A stretch of DNA of 35,611 nt from an uncultured Pelagibacteraceae bacterium (GCA_902554325.1 CACDOH010000009.1:1-35611), one strand, 5' to 3'. Counted from the first letter of the stretch, positions 20,269-28,450 are shown. Numbers and translations are program-made. The notes: a model not told the origin generated them from the letters alone.

Positions 20269-20353
20269 TGGTGCGGATAGAGGGACTCGAACCCCCATGA
20301 GTTGCCTCACTGGTACCTAAAACCAGCGTGTCTACCAATTCCACCATATCCGC
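20269..20353 (-). tRNA. tRNA-Leu (TAG)
   Basis: An 85-base class II tRNA on the minus strand. The acceptor GCGGATA pairs with TATCCGC, the discriminator is A and CCA is encoded. The anticodon stem CTGGT/ACCAG encloses TTTAGGT, giving anticodon TAG. A long variable arm precedes the T-arm GGGGTTCGAGTCCC. The 3' end is four bases from the tig start codon. Confidence 0.96.
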
Positions 20354-20587
20354 GATTAATAGAAAATGCAAAATAGACTATTTATCAATTCATTACATCT
20401 ATTTTTTTATTTATCTAAGTTTTTGGTTTATGTAATTTTTTTTGGTTACTATCTCCATCGTGACATAAATATAGTAAAAAAACTCTCTAATACTTAATCG
20501 GGATCACAGACAATTTGATTGATTTGTTGTTATTGGAAATAATAACTAATATTATTGTGTCACAATTATACACTTGAAACTAATAAA

Positions 20588-21316
20588 TTATTTATTTTTG
20601 CAAACAAAATAAATAGACGGTGATAAAATTTTTGGTACGAAGTTATATGGAGATGTCAATATTTCAGAAACCTGATAATTTTTATTTATAAGTTTATATA
20701 ATTTTCTCCAATCAAAACCTCTGTGTCCTGCAGCATGCTCCCTTACGAGATGAAACATTCCAATGCCAGAAAAAAAAGTATCCTTTAAATTGTATTCCTT
20801 ATGTCTATCATAGTTGATTAACAAACTATAGATATTTTTAATCCAAATAATTGGACCGACTTCATTAGGAACAGAACTAAAAAAAATGTCTGGCTTCACT
20901 TTTCCTATTTCAATAATTAAGTTTGTAATTTGATCATCTGGAATATGTTCAAGAGTTTCAAGAGATATAATAACATCAGCCCACTTAAATAATTTTGATT
21001 GTCCTTGGGCATAGTCATGTATGAAATTAAAATTATTATTTTTTTTCTTTTTAGTTTCTAAATGATCAACAAAGGTAAGTGATTTTTCTATTCCATAATA
21101 TTCAATATTAAATGATGAATTTAATACTTCAAATAGATGCGCGTGACCGCAGCCAATGTCTACTATATTAATTTTTCTTTCTGTCGACTTTTGATAGTCT
21201 TTAATTATTTGATAAACGTATTTATATCGAATACTGTGCAAGTAGCGATTTATAAAGTTAAGATTTTGATTATCTACGTATTGATTAAATTTTTTTTCAT
21301 TAATGTTCATATTCAT
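20588..21316 (-). CDS. Class I SAM-dependent methyltransferase
   Basis: A 242-residue protein with a Rossmann-type methyltransferase fold. Motif I VDIGCGHAH (52-60) binds S-adenosylmethionine, the following acidic residue is in YYGIEKS (73-79), and motif II/III is seen in ADVIISLETLEHIPDD (113-128). The C-terminal part holds a GHRGFDWRKL stretch like those in small-molecule or sugar methyltransferases. The substrate cannot be told. Base composition is poorer in GC than in the neighbouring housekeeping genes, with many Asn, Lys and Ile codons. It is divergent from the next gene over 76 bases and follows no clear operon. Confidence 0.8.
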   Translation of the reverse strand: MNMNINEKKFNQYVDNQNLNFINRYLHSIRYKYVYQIIKDYQKSTERKINIVDIGCGHAHLFEVLNSSFNIEYYGIEKSLTFVDHLETKKKKNNNFNFIHDYAQGQSKLFKWADVIISLETLEHIPDDQITNLIIEIGKVKPDIFFSSVPNEVGPIIWIKNIYSLLINYDRHKEYNLKDTFFSGIGMFHLVREHAAGHRGFDWRKLYKLINKNYQVSEILTSPYNFVPKILSPSIYFVCKNK

Positions 21317-21351
21317 TTAGTAATAAAATGATATTAATGTTAGTTTTAGTC

Positions 21352-21370
21352 AATAAATAAAATATTTATT
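21352..21370. repeat. AT-only palindrome between two divergent genes
   Basis: AATAAATA and TATTTATT flank AAA in the 76-base gap between the methyltransferase and the SDR gene. It could be an operator for divergent promoters, but such palindromes arise easily in AT-rich DNA. Confidence 0.35.
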
Positions 21371-21392
21371 AAATTATTATTAATTTTAGATT

Positions 21393-22298
21393 ATGCTTTT
21401 AGTAACTGGTTGCTCGGGTCCTTCTGCAAAATATTTCTTCAAGAAACTTAGTGAAAACAATTATAAAGGTCAGATAAGATGTATAGTTAGAAAATCTAGT
21501 AACATAAATCATTTAAAAAAATATAAGCTTAAATTGAGCTTTGTTTATGGTGATATACGTGATGAGATTTTTTTAGTTAATTCAATGAAAGATATTGAAG
21601 TTGTCTTACACATTGCAAATATTAAATTTTCTGAAAATATAGTCAGGGCTGGATCAAAAGTAGGAGTGAGCTGGTTTATTTGTGTTCATACTGCTGCAGT
21701 ATACTCAAAATACACAAAACTCAGTTCAAAATATAATTCAATTGAAAAAAAACTAATAAGTAATCATTCCAATGTAACAATACTCAGGCCATCTCTTATA
21801 TATGGTACTGGTGGCGACCCTTTAACAACAAATGATAAAAAAAAAGATAGGAAAGTATGGATGATTATTAAGTTCATACATAGATACAACTTTTTTCTCG
21901 TATTTGGTTCAGGTAAAACCCTTTTACAGCCTGTGCACTGCAAAGATCTAGGAGAAGCTTACTATTCTGTACTTTTAAACAAAAAAAATACTTTTGGAAA
22001 AAATTATAATCTTTCTGGACGAAATAAAATCTCATACTTATCAATGATAAAGACAATTTCATCTTATTTAGAAAAAAAAATTATAGTTGTGCATCTTCCA
22101 ATTTGGTTATCCTTTATAGTTGTTAAGACATTAAGTCTTATACCTATTATAAGCATTTCAATTAATACTGAACAAATATTAAGAATGAATGAGGATAGAA
22201 TATTTTCATGGCAAAAAGCTAGGAGTGATTTTGGTTATTCACCATTAACTTTTGAAGAAGGTGTAAAAATGGAAATAGACAATTATTTAAATAAATAA
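21393..22298 (+). CDS. NAD-dependent epimerase/dehydratase-like extended SDR protein
   Basis: A 301-residue extended short-chain dehydrogenase/reductase-like protein. The N-terminal nucleotide site reads TGCSGPSAKYF, so the third glycine of the usual TGxxGxxG is alanine. Motifs ILRPSLIYGTGGD (about 131-143) and PVHCKDLGEAYY (about 177-188) are typical of the nucleoside-sugar epimerase branch. The catalytic tyrosine region reads KYNSIEKKL, with no lysine at Y+4, so the classical YxxxK pair is not intact and activity may differ. It precedes a hydroxyacid dehydrogenase by three bases, and both share unusually low GC content. Substrate unknown. Confidence 0.75.
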   Translation: MLLVTGCSGPSAKYFFKKLSENNYKGQIRCIVRKSSNINHLKKYKLKLSFVYGDIRDEIFLVNSMKDIEVVLHIANIKFSENIVRAGSKVGVSWFICVHTAAVYSKYTKLSSKYNSIEKKLISNHSNVTILRPSLIYGTGGDPLTTNDKKKDRKVWMIIKFIHRYNFFLVFGSGKTLLQPVHCKDLGEAYYSVLLNKKNTFGKNYNLSGRNKISYLSMIKTISSYLEKKIIVVHLPIWLSFIVVKTLSLIPIISISINTEQILRMNEDRIFSWQKARSDFGYSPLTFEEGVKMEIDNYLNK

Positions 22299-22301
22299 TT
22301 T

Positions 22302-23243
22302 ATGAAGAAAACAATCGTATTTTTAGATAGATCAACATTTCCTAGTACTGTAAATATTTCAAAAATTAAATTCAAACATAATTGGATTAATTATAAATTC
22401 ACAGCTCCTAATCAAGTGGTTAATAGAATTAAAAATGCAAACATTATTGTTACAAATAAAATAGAATTAAATGAAGATAATTTATCAGTTGCAAAAAAAT
22501 TAGAATTAATTGCAATAACTGCAACAGGTACAAATATAATAGACTTGGAATATTGCAAGGCACGCAATATTTCAGTTTGTAACCTGCGCAATTATGCTTC
22601 TATTTCTGTAGCTGAACACGTTTTAACACTTATGCTTACCTTGTCTAAAAACATTAAAGGCCTAGAAAGGGATATTAATAATAAGATATGGCAAAAGAAG
22701 AAAGTATTTGCATTGCTGAGTAGAGAAATAAATGACTTGAATGGTAAAACATTAGGAATTATTGGTAGAGGGTCCATAGGTTTAAAAGTCGGAAAATTAG
22801 CAAGGGCTTTTGGAATGAAAATTAATTATTTTTCAGTTAGTAAATACAAAAAAAATGAGTTCAAAAAATTTATTTCATCGCTCGATTACATCTCAATACA
22901 CTGCCCTTTAAATCGCAATACAGAGAACCTGATCACTATTAAAGAAATTAAACTGATGAAGAAAAACTTAATTTTAATAAATACTGCTAGAGGTGGCATT
23001 GTTAATGAAGTCGATTTAACAAAAGCATTGAAACAAAAGATTATTGCAGGCGCAGGAATAGATGTAACAACCAGTGAACCTCCTAATCCGTCACATGCTT
23101 ACTATAGTATTTTAAATAAATCTAACTTTATTTGGACGCCACATACAGCATGGGCGTCTCAGGAAACGCTTCAAGGTGCAATCAATCAATTAATAGATAA
23201 TATAAATTATTTTTATGCAGGTAAAAAAAGAAACATTGTTTAA
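22302..23243 (+). CDS. D-isomer-specific 2-hydroxyacid dehydrogenase
   Basis: Predicted NAD(P)-dependent oxidoreductase of D-2-hydroxyacids such as glycerate, glyoxylate or hydroxypyruvate. The 313-residue protein has the dinucleotide motif GRGSIG (155-160) and all three catalytic residues: R230 in NTARGGIV, E259 in SEPPNP and H281 in TPHTAW. The end of the second beta strand reads INYFSVSKYKK and lacks the acidic residue typical of NAD preference, so NADP use is possible (inference). Spacing of three bases to the upstream SDR gene implies one operon. GC content is low in both genes. The stop overlaps the convergent small DUF2256 gene by four bases. Confidence 0.88.
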   Translation: MKKTIVFLDRSTFPSTVNISKIKFKHNWINYKFTAPNQVVNRIKNANIIVTNKIELNEDNLSVAKKLELIAITATGTNIIDLEYCKARNISVCNLRNYASISVAEHVLTLMLTLSKNIKGLERDINNKIWQKKKVFALLSREINDLNGKTLGIIGRGSIGLKVGKLARAFGMKINYFSVSKYKKNEFKKFISSLDYISIHCPLNRNTENLITIKEIKLMKKNLILINTARGGIVNEVDLTKALKQKIIAGAGIDVTTSEPPNPSHAYYSILNKSNFIWTPHTAWASQETLQGAINQLIDNINYFYAGKKRNIV

Positions 23244-23374
23244 TCTTTCTTAATTCCAGCACATTTTTTTGAACAGTAAACAACTCGATCCCAGTTCAAT
23301 CTCCATTTTTTTCTCCAGTTAAAAGGTCTATTGCATACTGGACATATTTTAGATGGTAAGTTTTCTTTTTTCAT
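23240..23374 (-). CDS. DUF2256-type small zinc-ribbon protein
   Basis: A 44-residue gene on the minus strand, easily missed because of its size. It encodes two CxxC/CxxxC-like pairs, KICPVCNRPF and VYCSKKCAGI, around WRKKWRLNWD. This is the DUF2256 pattern (CxxCxRPFxWRKKW then YCSxxC), a short conserved bacterial family of unknown function with a predicted zinc site. Codons after the ATG at 23374 are MKKENLPSK. It overlaps the 3' end of the convergent hydroxyacid dehydrogenase by four bases. The DUF1543-like gene starts 19 bases away on the other strand. Confidence 0.85.
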   Translation of the reverse strand: MKKENLPSKICPVCNRPFNWRKKWRLNWDRVVYCSKKCAGIKKD

Positions 23375-23393
23375 GATCTAATTATTAAATAGT

Positions 23394-23612
23394 ATGAAAT
23401 TATTTCAAGTCCATACAGGTTTCTATGATCCTAATATTTCAGACGGCTTTTATGAGGGTCATACCAATATTTTTGTTTGTGCAAAAGATGAAAAAGAAGC
23501 ACGAAAAGTAGTGAAAGAAAAAAAAGAATATAAAAAATTTAAAATGCACATTGATGGTATTCAAGAAATAAATACTGTTGATAATTACAGAATTGAATTG
23601 ACGAAGGTCTAG
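23394..23612 (+). CDS. DUF1543-like small protein
   Basis: A 72-residue cytoplasmic protein that resembles the DUF1543 family: the N-terminal VHTGFYDP corresponds to the family's opening strand and the C-terminal MHIDGIQEINTVDNYRIEL to its conserved HID...DGYRI ending. Function is unknown. The gene is divergent from the DUF2256 gene (19 bases) and overlaps the end of the convergent carboxylesterase gene by four bases. Assignment rests on motif memory and should be confirmed by profile search. Confidence 0.65.
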   Translation: MKLFQVHTGFYDPNISDGFYEGHTNIFVCAKDEKEARKVVKEKKEYKKFKMHIDGIQEINTVDNYRIELTKV

Positions 23613-25432
23613 TCCTTACATTTGCCATTCATAAAAGTTTCGTAAATTCTTACTATTTCGTCATTGCTTAATGTAGTTCTGGTCCTTACTACTCCAACCC
23701 CACTTCTTTCAAATAAACTGCTAATAACGTAACATTTTTTACTAATTGATATATTCTCTGACTCAAGACCTTGAAGTATTGAATTTTCTGTTAACTCCGC
23801 TTTGTACATACGAATTCCTTTATCATTATATGTGTCCAATACGAGATACCTCTCCTCATTTGTTTCAGTGCTCCATTCAAGCCATTTGTTTTTCATTACA
23901 TATGGATTGCTATTTGGATCACTATCGTAAGCAAAGTTTACCCAATATTTACCCATTTCATTAGCAAGCTGTATGTCTGTATCAGCTTTATTAGTGTCGT
24001 ATAGTAATTTCGCTATTGAGGTTTTTTCTTCATTCATAAAAGCGGTAGATTTAAATAAAAATCCCAATTCCATAGCGTGTCCTGCGCCAATTAAAAATGA
24101 CCAATCTCCTGGCTCTTCGTCCCAGTCAAAACGATAAGCATAAACTGGAGATGTATTCTTAGTTGATGCAAATCTAGAAGGTAAATGCGTTGCACCTAGA
24201 GTAGTTGCCTGTGTCATATACTTCGCATAAATATCGTAATACTGAGAGTCTTTAGGTTTTATATAAAAATCTAAGCTAGGATCTATCCAAGATAAAAAGC
24301 TAAGCGGTCTATTTACAAAATGTTCATCAAAAACCATAAATAATTTTTCTTCATCGCGCGTACTTCCAAAAATGATTGGCTTATTATGCATTTTTTTTGA
24401 CTCAAATGATTTATAGAGTCCCTGATAAGGAATTACATGACCGTCGGGAAGAATATTGGGAACATCAACAAGGTTATTTTGATCCGCTGATCTTCTATAA
24501 AAGTTAAGAATGTCATCAATTGATAATGAATAAAGGAAGCTTTGTTTTTCAAGATCATCGGTAAAAGTTAATTTTCTTCTTTCTGACAAGGTTTCCAGTA
24601 GTGAATTTGACCCTACTTCATAATCGTTTTCAGCAGTGCTTAAATCATCAGATACTAAATAGCCACTTTGTGAGATTGCCTTTGAAAATAAATTTTCTCC
24701 AAGTGGTGAAATCATTAATGAATTTATGTTTCTAGCTCCAGCCGATTCTCCAAAAATTGTGATATTATTTTGATCTCCTCCAAAATAGCTAATATTTTCA
24801 TTAACCCATTCCAATGATTTCATTATATCAAGGGTTCCATAATTACCCGATGCATCAAGAGGATTGTTGGTGTTTTTATTTATAGCTGAATTATAGAACC
24901 ACCCAAGTGGACCAAGTCTGTAATTAATAGTTACTAATATTATTTCGTGATCTAAAACAAAGTCACCATCTGTATATCTTTCATCTGTTCCATGCCCAGA
25001 TACATTTGAACCTCCATGAACCCAAACCATAACAGGTAGTTTATTTTTAGAATTACGTGCTTTCTCAGAGAGAAACACATTTAAATATAAACAATCTTCA
25101 CTTCCTATTATTTCTCCTACTGTAAAACCCTCTTCAATTGAGTCTATTGTTCCAGCTAATTGAGGGCATCGATTAGGTCTTTTAGTTGCAGATTTTACTT
25201 TTTCTTGCATCACTATATTTCTTGGCGCCTTCCATCTAAGTGTATCGACAGGAGGCTGAGCGTAGGGAATTCCAAAATATGCAAATAATTTATTATTTTC
25301 TTTTTCCTTTAGTATAGTTCCAGTGAAAAGAGTTTTGGCCGTTTTGACATTAGTTTCTATAAAAGGCTGATATCCATTCGCAGCTACATTAAAGCTTAGC
25401 AAAAAAAATATTATTAAAAATCTAGTGTACAT
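23609..25432 (-). CDS. Secreted type-B carboxylesterase
   Basis: Alpha/beta-hydrolase of the carboxylesterase/lipase type B family, length 607 residues. A signal peptide is visible (MYTRFLIIFFLLSFNVAANG, cleavage probably near residue 19), so it acts outside the inner membrane. The nucleophile S230 lies in FGESAGA, the oxyanion loop HGG is at 139-141, the acid is probably E361 or E362 in STRDEE, and the histidine H452 in GAGHAMEL. The pair C89 and C114 matches the conserved N-terminal disulfide of the family. It is two bases downstream of nnr, so the two may share a transcript. The ester substrate is unknown. Confidence 0.9.
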   Translation of the reverse strand: MYTRFLIIFFLLSFNVAANGYQPFIETNVKTAKTLFTGTILKEKENNKLFAYFGIPYAQPPVDTLRWKAPRNIVMQEKVKSATKRPNRCPQLAGTIDSIEEGFTVGEIIGSEDCLYLNVFLSEKARNSKNKLPVMVWVHGGSNVSGHGTDERYTDGDFVLDHEIILVTINYRLGPLGWFYNSAINKNTNNPLDASGNYGTLDIMKSLEWVNENISYFGGDQNNITIFGESAGARNINSLMISPLGENLFSKAISQSGYLVSDDLSTAENDYEVGSNSLLETLSERRKLTFTDDLEKQSFLYSLSIDDILNFYRRSADQNNLVDVPNILPDGHVIPYQGLYKSFESKKMHNKPIIFGSTRDEEKLFMVFDEHFVNRPLSFLSWIDPSLDFYIKPKDSQYYDIYAKYMTQATTLGATHLPSRFASTKNTSPVYAYRFDWDEEPGDWSFLIGAGHAMELGFLFKSTAFMNEEKTSIAKLLYDTNKADTDIQLANEMGKYWVNFAYDSDPNSNPYVMKNKWLEWSTETNEERYLVLDTYNDKGIRMYKAELTENSILQGLESENISISKKCYVISSLFERSGVGVVRTRTTLSNDEIVRIYETFMNGKCKD

Positions 25433-25434
25433 TT

Positions 25435-26913
25435 TTATATCTCATAGTTTGCTAGTTTCTTTATAATATAAGGAATATTATCTACAAGATCTTCTGCAAT
25501 AAGACCCGGGCCTAAGTATTCACCTAATTTAGAATGTATCCATGCGCCAGCACAAGCGGCATCAAAGGCCTTCATTTTATTTTCTCCAACGAGAGAAGCG
25601 ATGATTCCAGCTAGTACGTCACCTGATCCTGCTGTTGCTAAATAAGGAGCTTCACTAGAATTTATAACAACATTGCCGTCAGGACTTGCTATAACTGTAT
25701 CTGCACCTTTTAGTAAAATTATACTTCCAACTAACTTTGCTGCTTCAATGCATCTGAGAACCTTGTCGTTCATTGATGCGATATCTTCACCAAATAATCT
25801 TTTAAATTCTCCCTCATGAGGAGTTAGTATTGTATGTGGATAGGTATCAATAAACAGTTCTGTGGGATTATTTTCAAAGCACGTAATTGCATCTGCATCT
25901 ATCACACAGTTATCAACAAAAGCTAATGCCATTAAAGTTCTAGCTTTTGTTTCGTCATTCACGCCATTTCCAGGTCCTACAAGTACGCTTGAGACTCTTT
26001 TATCTTTCAAGAGCTTTTGAAAGTCATTTTTTTCTTTTATTACAGATAACAATTCTACTGAGATTTGCGGTTCTAATATTTCTGCTGTTTCCTCATCACA
26101 GACCATAGTTACTGCCCCTGCGCCAACTCTTAAAGCAGACCGACCAGCTAATCGAGCTGCTCCAGTATGATATTTTGGACCAGTATTAATAACTAACATT
26201 CCCCTTGAATACTTATGGTCACTTGATATGGGGAAAGGAAATTGATCAATCCATAGAGATGGTTCATTTTTCTTTATTTTAGGCATAATTTTTTTTATAA
26301 CATTTTTCGATATACCAATATCCTCAACTACTATTTCTCCACAATACTGTCTTCCAGGCAATAAATAATGGCATAATTTTTTATTAAAAAAAGTTACGGT
26401 TTTTTTGGATTTAAATGCCGTTCCATGAACTTCGCCCGTGTCACTATTTATACCGGTTGGAACGTCAATAGAATACACATCTAAATCAGCTGAATTAATA
26501 TCATTTATAAGATCATTTATTTCATCTGATAGATTCCTAGAGAGCCCCGTGCCAAATAATGCATCAACTACATATTCATAATTAGATAAATCACTTGGTT
26601 TTTTTTTAAATATCAGTTGATCTAATTTATTTTTATAAAACTGATTATCTTTGGATGGGATTTTACCAAATTCAAAAGATACAACCTCTACTGCAACACC
26701 AAGACTTGATAGGAGTCCTGCAACTACATATCCATCTCCGCCATTATTGCCAGGCCCACAAATTATCAAAACTATGCCATTATGATCAAGCGGAAGATTT
26801 TTAAGAACAGCCTCGCCAGCACTATGCATCAAACTTCGACTAGAAATGCCATTTTTTATAGCTAGCTGATCAGCTGCCATCATTTCGTCACTAGTAAATA
26901 TGTATTCAGTCAT
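25435..26913 (-). CDS. nnr: Bifunctional NAD(P)H-hydrate epimerase / ADP-dependent dehydratase
   Basis: Metabolite-repair enzyme that converts hydrated, damaged NADH or NADPH back to the active cofactor. The N-terminal YjeF epimerase domain (about 1-215) has GPGNNGGDG (53-61) and SIDVPTGINSDTG (148-160). The C-terminal ribokinase-like dehydratase domain (about 225-492) has TPHEGEFKRLFG (364-375) and GSGDVLAG (429-436). The length of 492 residues fits the fused form. It is divergent from glnB; an nnr-glnB neighbourhood is common in alphaproteobacteria. The symbol nnr is used for the fused gene; older names are yjeF or nnrD/nnrE. Confidence 0.95.
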   Translation of the reverse strand: MTEYIFTSDEMMAADQLAIKNGISSRSLMHSAGEAVLKNLPLDHNGIVLIICGPGNNGGDGYVVAGLLSSLGVAVEVVSFEFGKIPSKDNQFYKNKLDQLIFKKKPSDLSNYEYVVDALFGTGLSRNLSDEINDLINDINSADLDVYSIDVPTGINSDTGEVHGTAFKSKKTVTFFNKKLCHYLLPGRQYCGEIVVEDIGISKNVIKKIMPKIKKNEPSLWIDQFPFPISSDHKYSRGMLVINTGPKYHTGAARLAGRSALRVGAGAVTMVCDEETAEILEPQISVELLSVIKEKNDFQKLLKDKRVSSVLVGPGNGVNDETKARTLMALAFVDNCVIDADAITCFENNPTELFIDTYPHTILTPHEGEFKRLFGEDIASMNDKVLRCIEAAKLVGSIILLKGADTVIASPDGNVVINSSEAPYLATAGSGDVLAGIIASLVGENKMKAFDAACAGAWIHSKLGEYLGPGLIAEDLVDNIPYIIKKLANYEI

Positions 26914-27017
26914 ACTTTAAGAAAAATATATAAGCTAATGAATAAAATGAATAATTGTAATTAATTTCACGAGCAGTCTTTTTGTTCTTTGTCATTCTGG
27001 CATATGATCAATATGTA

Positions 27018-27023
27018 TATAAT
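27018..27023 (+). promoter_or_regulatory. Possible -10 box of the glnB promoter
   Basis: A perfect TATAAT lies 65 bases before the glnB start, preceded by TGTA. No good -35 is found at 17 bases, and no sigma-54 TGGCAC/TTGC pair is visible. Only a weak candidate in AT-rich DNA. Confidence 0.35.
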
Positions 27024-27035
27024 CTATCATTAATT

Positions 27036-27057
27036 TTAATTTCCTTCTGGAAATTAA
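27036..27057. repeat. Inverted repeat in the glnB leader
   Basis: TTAATTTCC and GGAAATTAA form a perfect nine-base stem with a TTCT loop, 13 bases after a TATAAT and 31 bases before the glnB ATG. As DNA it is a symmetrical operator-like site; as RNA it is a compact hairpin with a four-base loop. It could regulate glnB-glnII-glnA expression. No T-run follows, so it is not a terminator. Confidence 0.6.
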
Positions 27058-27088
27058 TAATATAAAACAATCTAGTTAAATTACACCA

Positions 27089-27424
27089 ATGAAAAAAATA
27101 GAAGCGATCATAAAACCCTTCAAAATTGACGAGGTTAAAGAAGCTCTTGAAAAGGTTGGGGTTCGCGGAGTTACAATGACTGAAGCCAAAGGCTTAGGTA
27201 GGCAACGTGGTTTTACAGAGGTTAATACTGGTGTTGAGTATGGAGATTTCCTTCCAAAAATTAAGTTAGAAATAATTTTACAAGATGATCTTGTTGATAC
27301 AGCTGTAGAGGCCATAAGATCAGCTGCCAATACGAATAGAATTGGTGACGGTAAAATTTTTGTATCAAATATAGATACTGTTCTTAGGATTAGAACCGGA
27401 GAAACTGGTTCTGATGCATTGTAA
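27089..27424 (+). CDS. glnB: Nitrogen regulatory protein PII
   Basis: Signal protein that senses 2-oxoglutarate, ATP/ADP and glutamine status and controls glutamine synthetase and nitrogen regulators. Family features are [12 protein letters not shown] at the start, the T-loop 37-57 and the ATP-binding GDGKIFV (88-94) and RIRTGE (102-107). The uridylylation tyrosine Y51 is present. The T-loop reads EYGDFLPK instead of the common EYVVDFLPK, so it is one residue short, and N46 replaces the usual Y46. The length is 111 rather than 112 residues. No ribosome site is evident. It lies 27 bases before glnII, in one probable operon. Confidence 0.95.
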   Translation: MKKIEAIIKPFKIDEVKEALEKVGVRGVTMTEAKGLGRQRGFTEVNTGVEYGDFLPKIKLEIILQDDLVDTAVEAIRSAANTNRIGDGKIFVSNIDTVLRIRTGETGSDAL

Positions 27425-27451
27425 AATCAAACAGAGAAAGGAAAAATTAAT

Positions 27452-28432
27452 ATGTCAGATATAAAAACTTATGAATATATTTGGTTGGATGGTTATAAAC
27501 CTGAACCATTCATGAGAAGTAAAGTTAAAGCAACAACAGAAACAACAGCACCAGACTGGTCATTTGATGGTTCATCAACGCAACAGGCAGAAGGTGGAAG
27601 TTCAGACTGTTTACTTCTTCCAGTTCAAACATATGCAAATCCAAATGGTCATGATTTGGTAATGACTCAAGTTCAAGCAGCAGATCATACAACTCACCCT
27701 TCAAACTTCAGAGCTGCAGCAGCTGATTTAGTAACAGATGAATGGTGGTTTGGTTTTGAACAAGAGTTCTTTTTTACAGATTCTAAAACAGGTGAACCAC
27801 TTGGATGGGAAGATGGTACACCAAGAGAGCAAGGAGAATACTATTGTGGAGTTGGAGCTGGAAATGTTGTTGGAAGAAAAATTTCTGATGCACATTTAAA
27901 GGCATGTACCGACCTAGGAATTACTTTAACAGGTACGAACGCGGAAGTTGCGCTTGGGCAATGGGAGTATCAATGTTTTGGTAAAGGCATTAAAGCAGCT
28001 GATGATTTATGGGTAAGTCGGTATCTTTTATTCAAGATCGCTGAAGAACATGGCGTTGGTGTAAATATCCATCCAAAACCAAAAACAGGTGACTGGAATG
28101 GTTCAGGTATGCATACCAATTTCTCAAATGAACAAATGCGTACTGGCGGTTCAGAAGAACTATTTTCTTCTATGTGTGATAAATTAGGTAAGGTTCATGA
28201 AGAAGGTATTGCTGCCTATGGACCAGATAATGATATGAGGCTTACCGGTCTTCATGAAACTCAGAGCATTGACCAATTTTCATATGGCGTAAGTGACAGA
28301 GGAGCAAGTATAAGAATTCCCGTTTACACCGTTGAGCATAATTGGAATGGATATTTAGAAGACAGAAGACCAGCTTCTAATGCGGATCCATACAAAATAC
28401 TTGCTCATATTGTTGGGACATTAACCAAGTAG
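27452..28432 (+). CDS. glnII: Type II (eukaryote-type) glutamine synthetase
   Basis: Makes glutamine from glutamate, ammonium and ATP; this is the GSII family of plants, animals, rhizobia and some actinobacteria. Signatures are WSFDGSSTQQA (36-46), the metal-binding FGFEQEFFF, GSGMHTNFSN and the ATP-site RGASIRIP. It has 326 residues, slightly shorter than rhizobial GSII of about 340. An AAAGGA ribosome site lies eight bases before the ATG. Unlike GSI it lacks the adenylylation segment. It lies between glnB and glnA, all on the same strand. Confidence 0.96.
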   Translation: MSDIKTYEYIWLDGYKPEPFMRSKVKATTETTAPDWSFDGSSTQQAEGGSSDCLLLPVQTYANPNGHDLVMTQVQAADHTTHPSNFRAAAADLVTDEWWFGFEQEFFFTDSKTGEPLGWEDGTPREQGEYYCGVGAGNVVGRKISDAHLKACTDLGITLTGTNAEVALGQWEYQCFGKGIKAADDLWVSRYLLFKIAEEHGVGVNIHPKPKTGDWNGSGMHTNFSNEQMRTGGSEELFSSMCDKLGKVHEEGIAAYGPDNDMRLTGLHETQSIDQFSYGVSDRGASIRIPVYTVEHNWNGYLEDRRPASNADPYKILAHIVGTLTK

Positions 28433-28450
28433 TCATTAACTAGCTAGACA

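Noticed and set aside
20258..21316. Shared ATGAATATGAAT-like starts of tig and the methyltransferase as a duplicated leader
   Set aside because: Similarity covers only the first few codons and does not extend upstream or downstream; in AT-rich DNA it is likely chance.
26914..27088. Sigma-54 promoter or glutamine-responsive glnA RNA motif before glnB or glnA
   Set aside because: TGGCAT is present near 26998 but no TTGC at the right distance follows, and the conserved core of the glnA RNA motif was not found in either gap.
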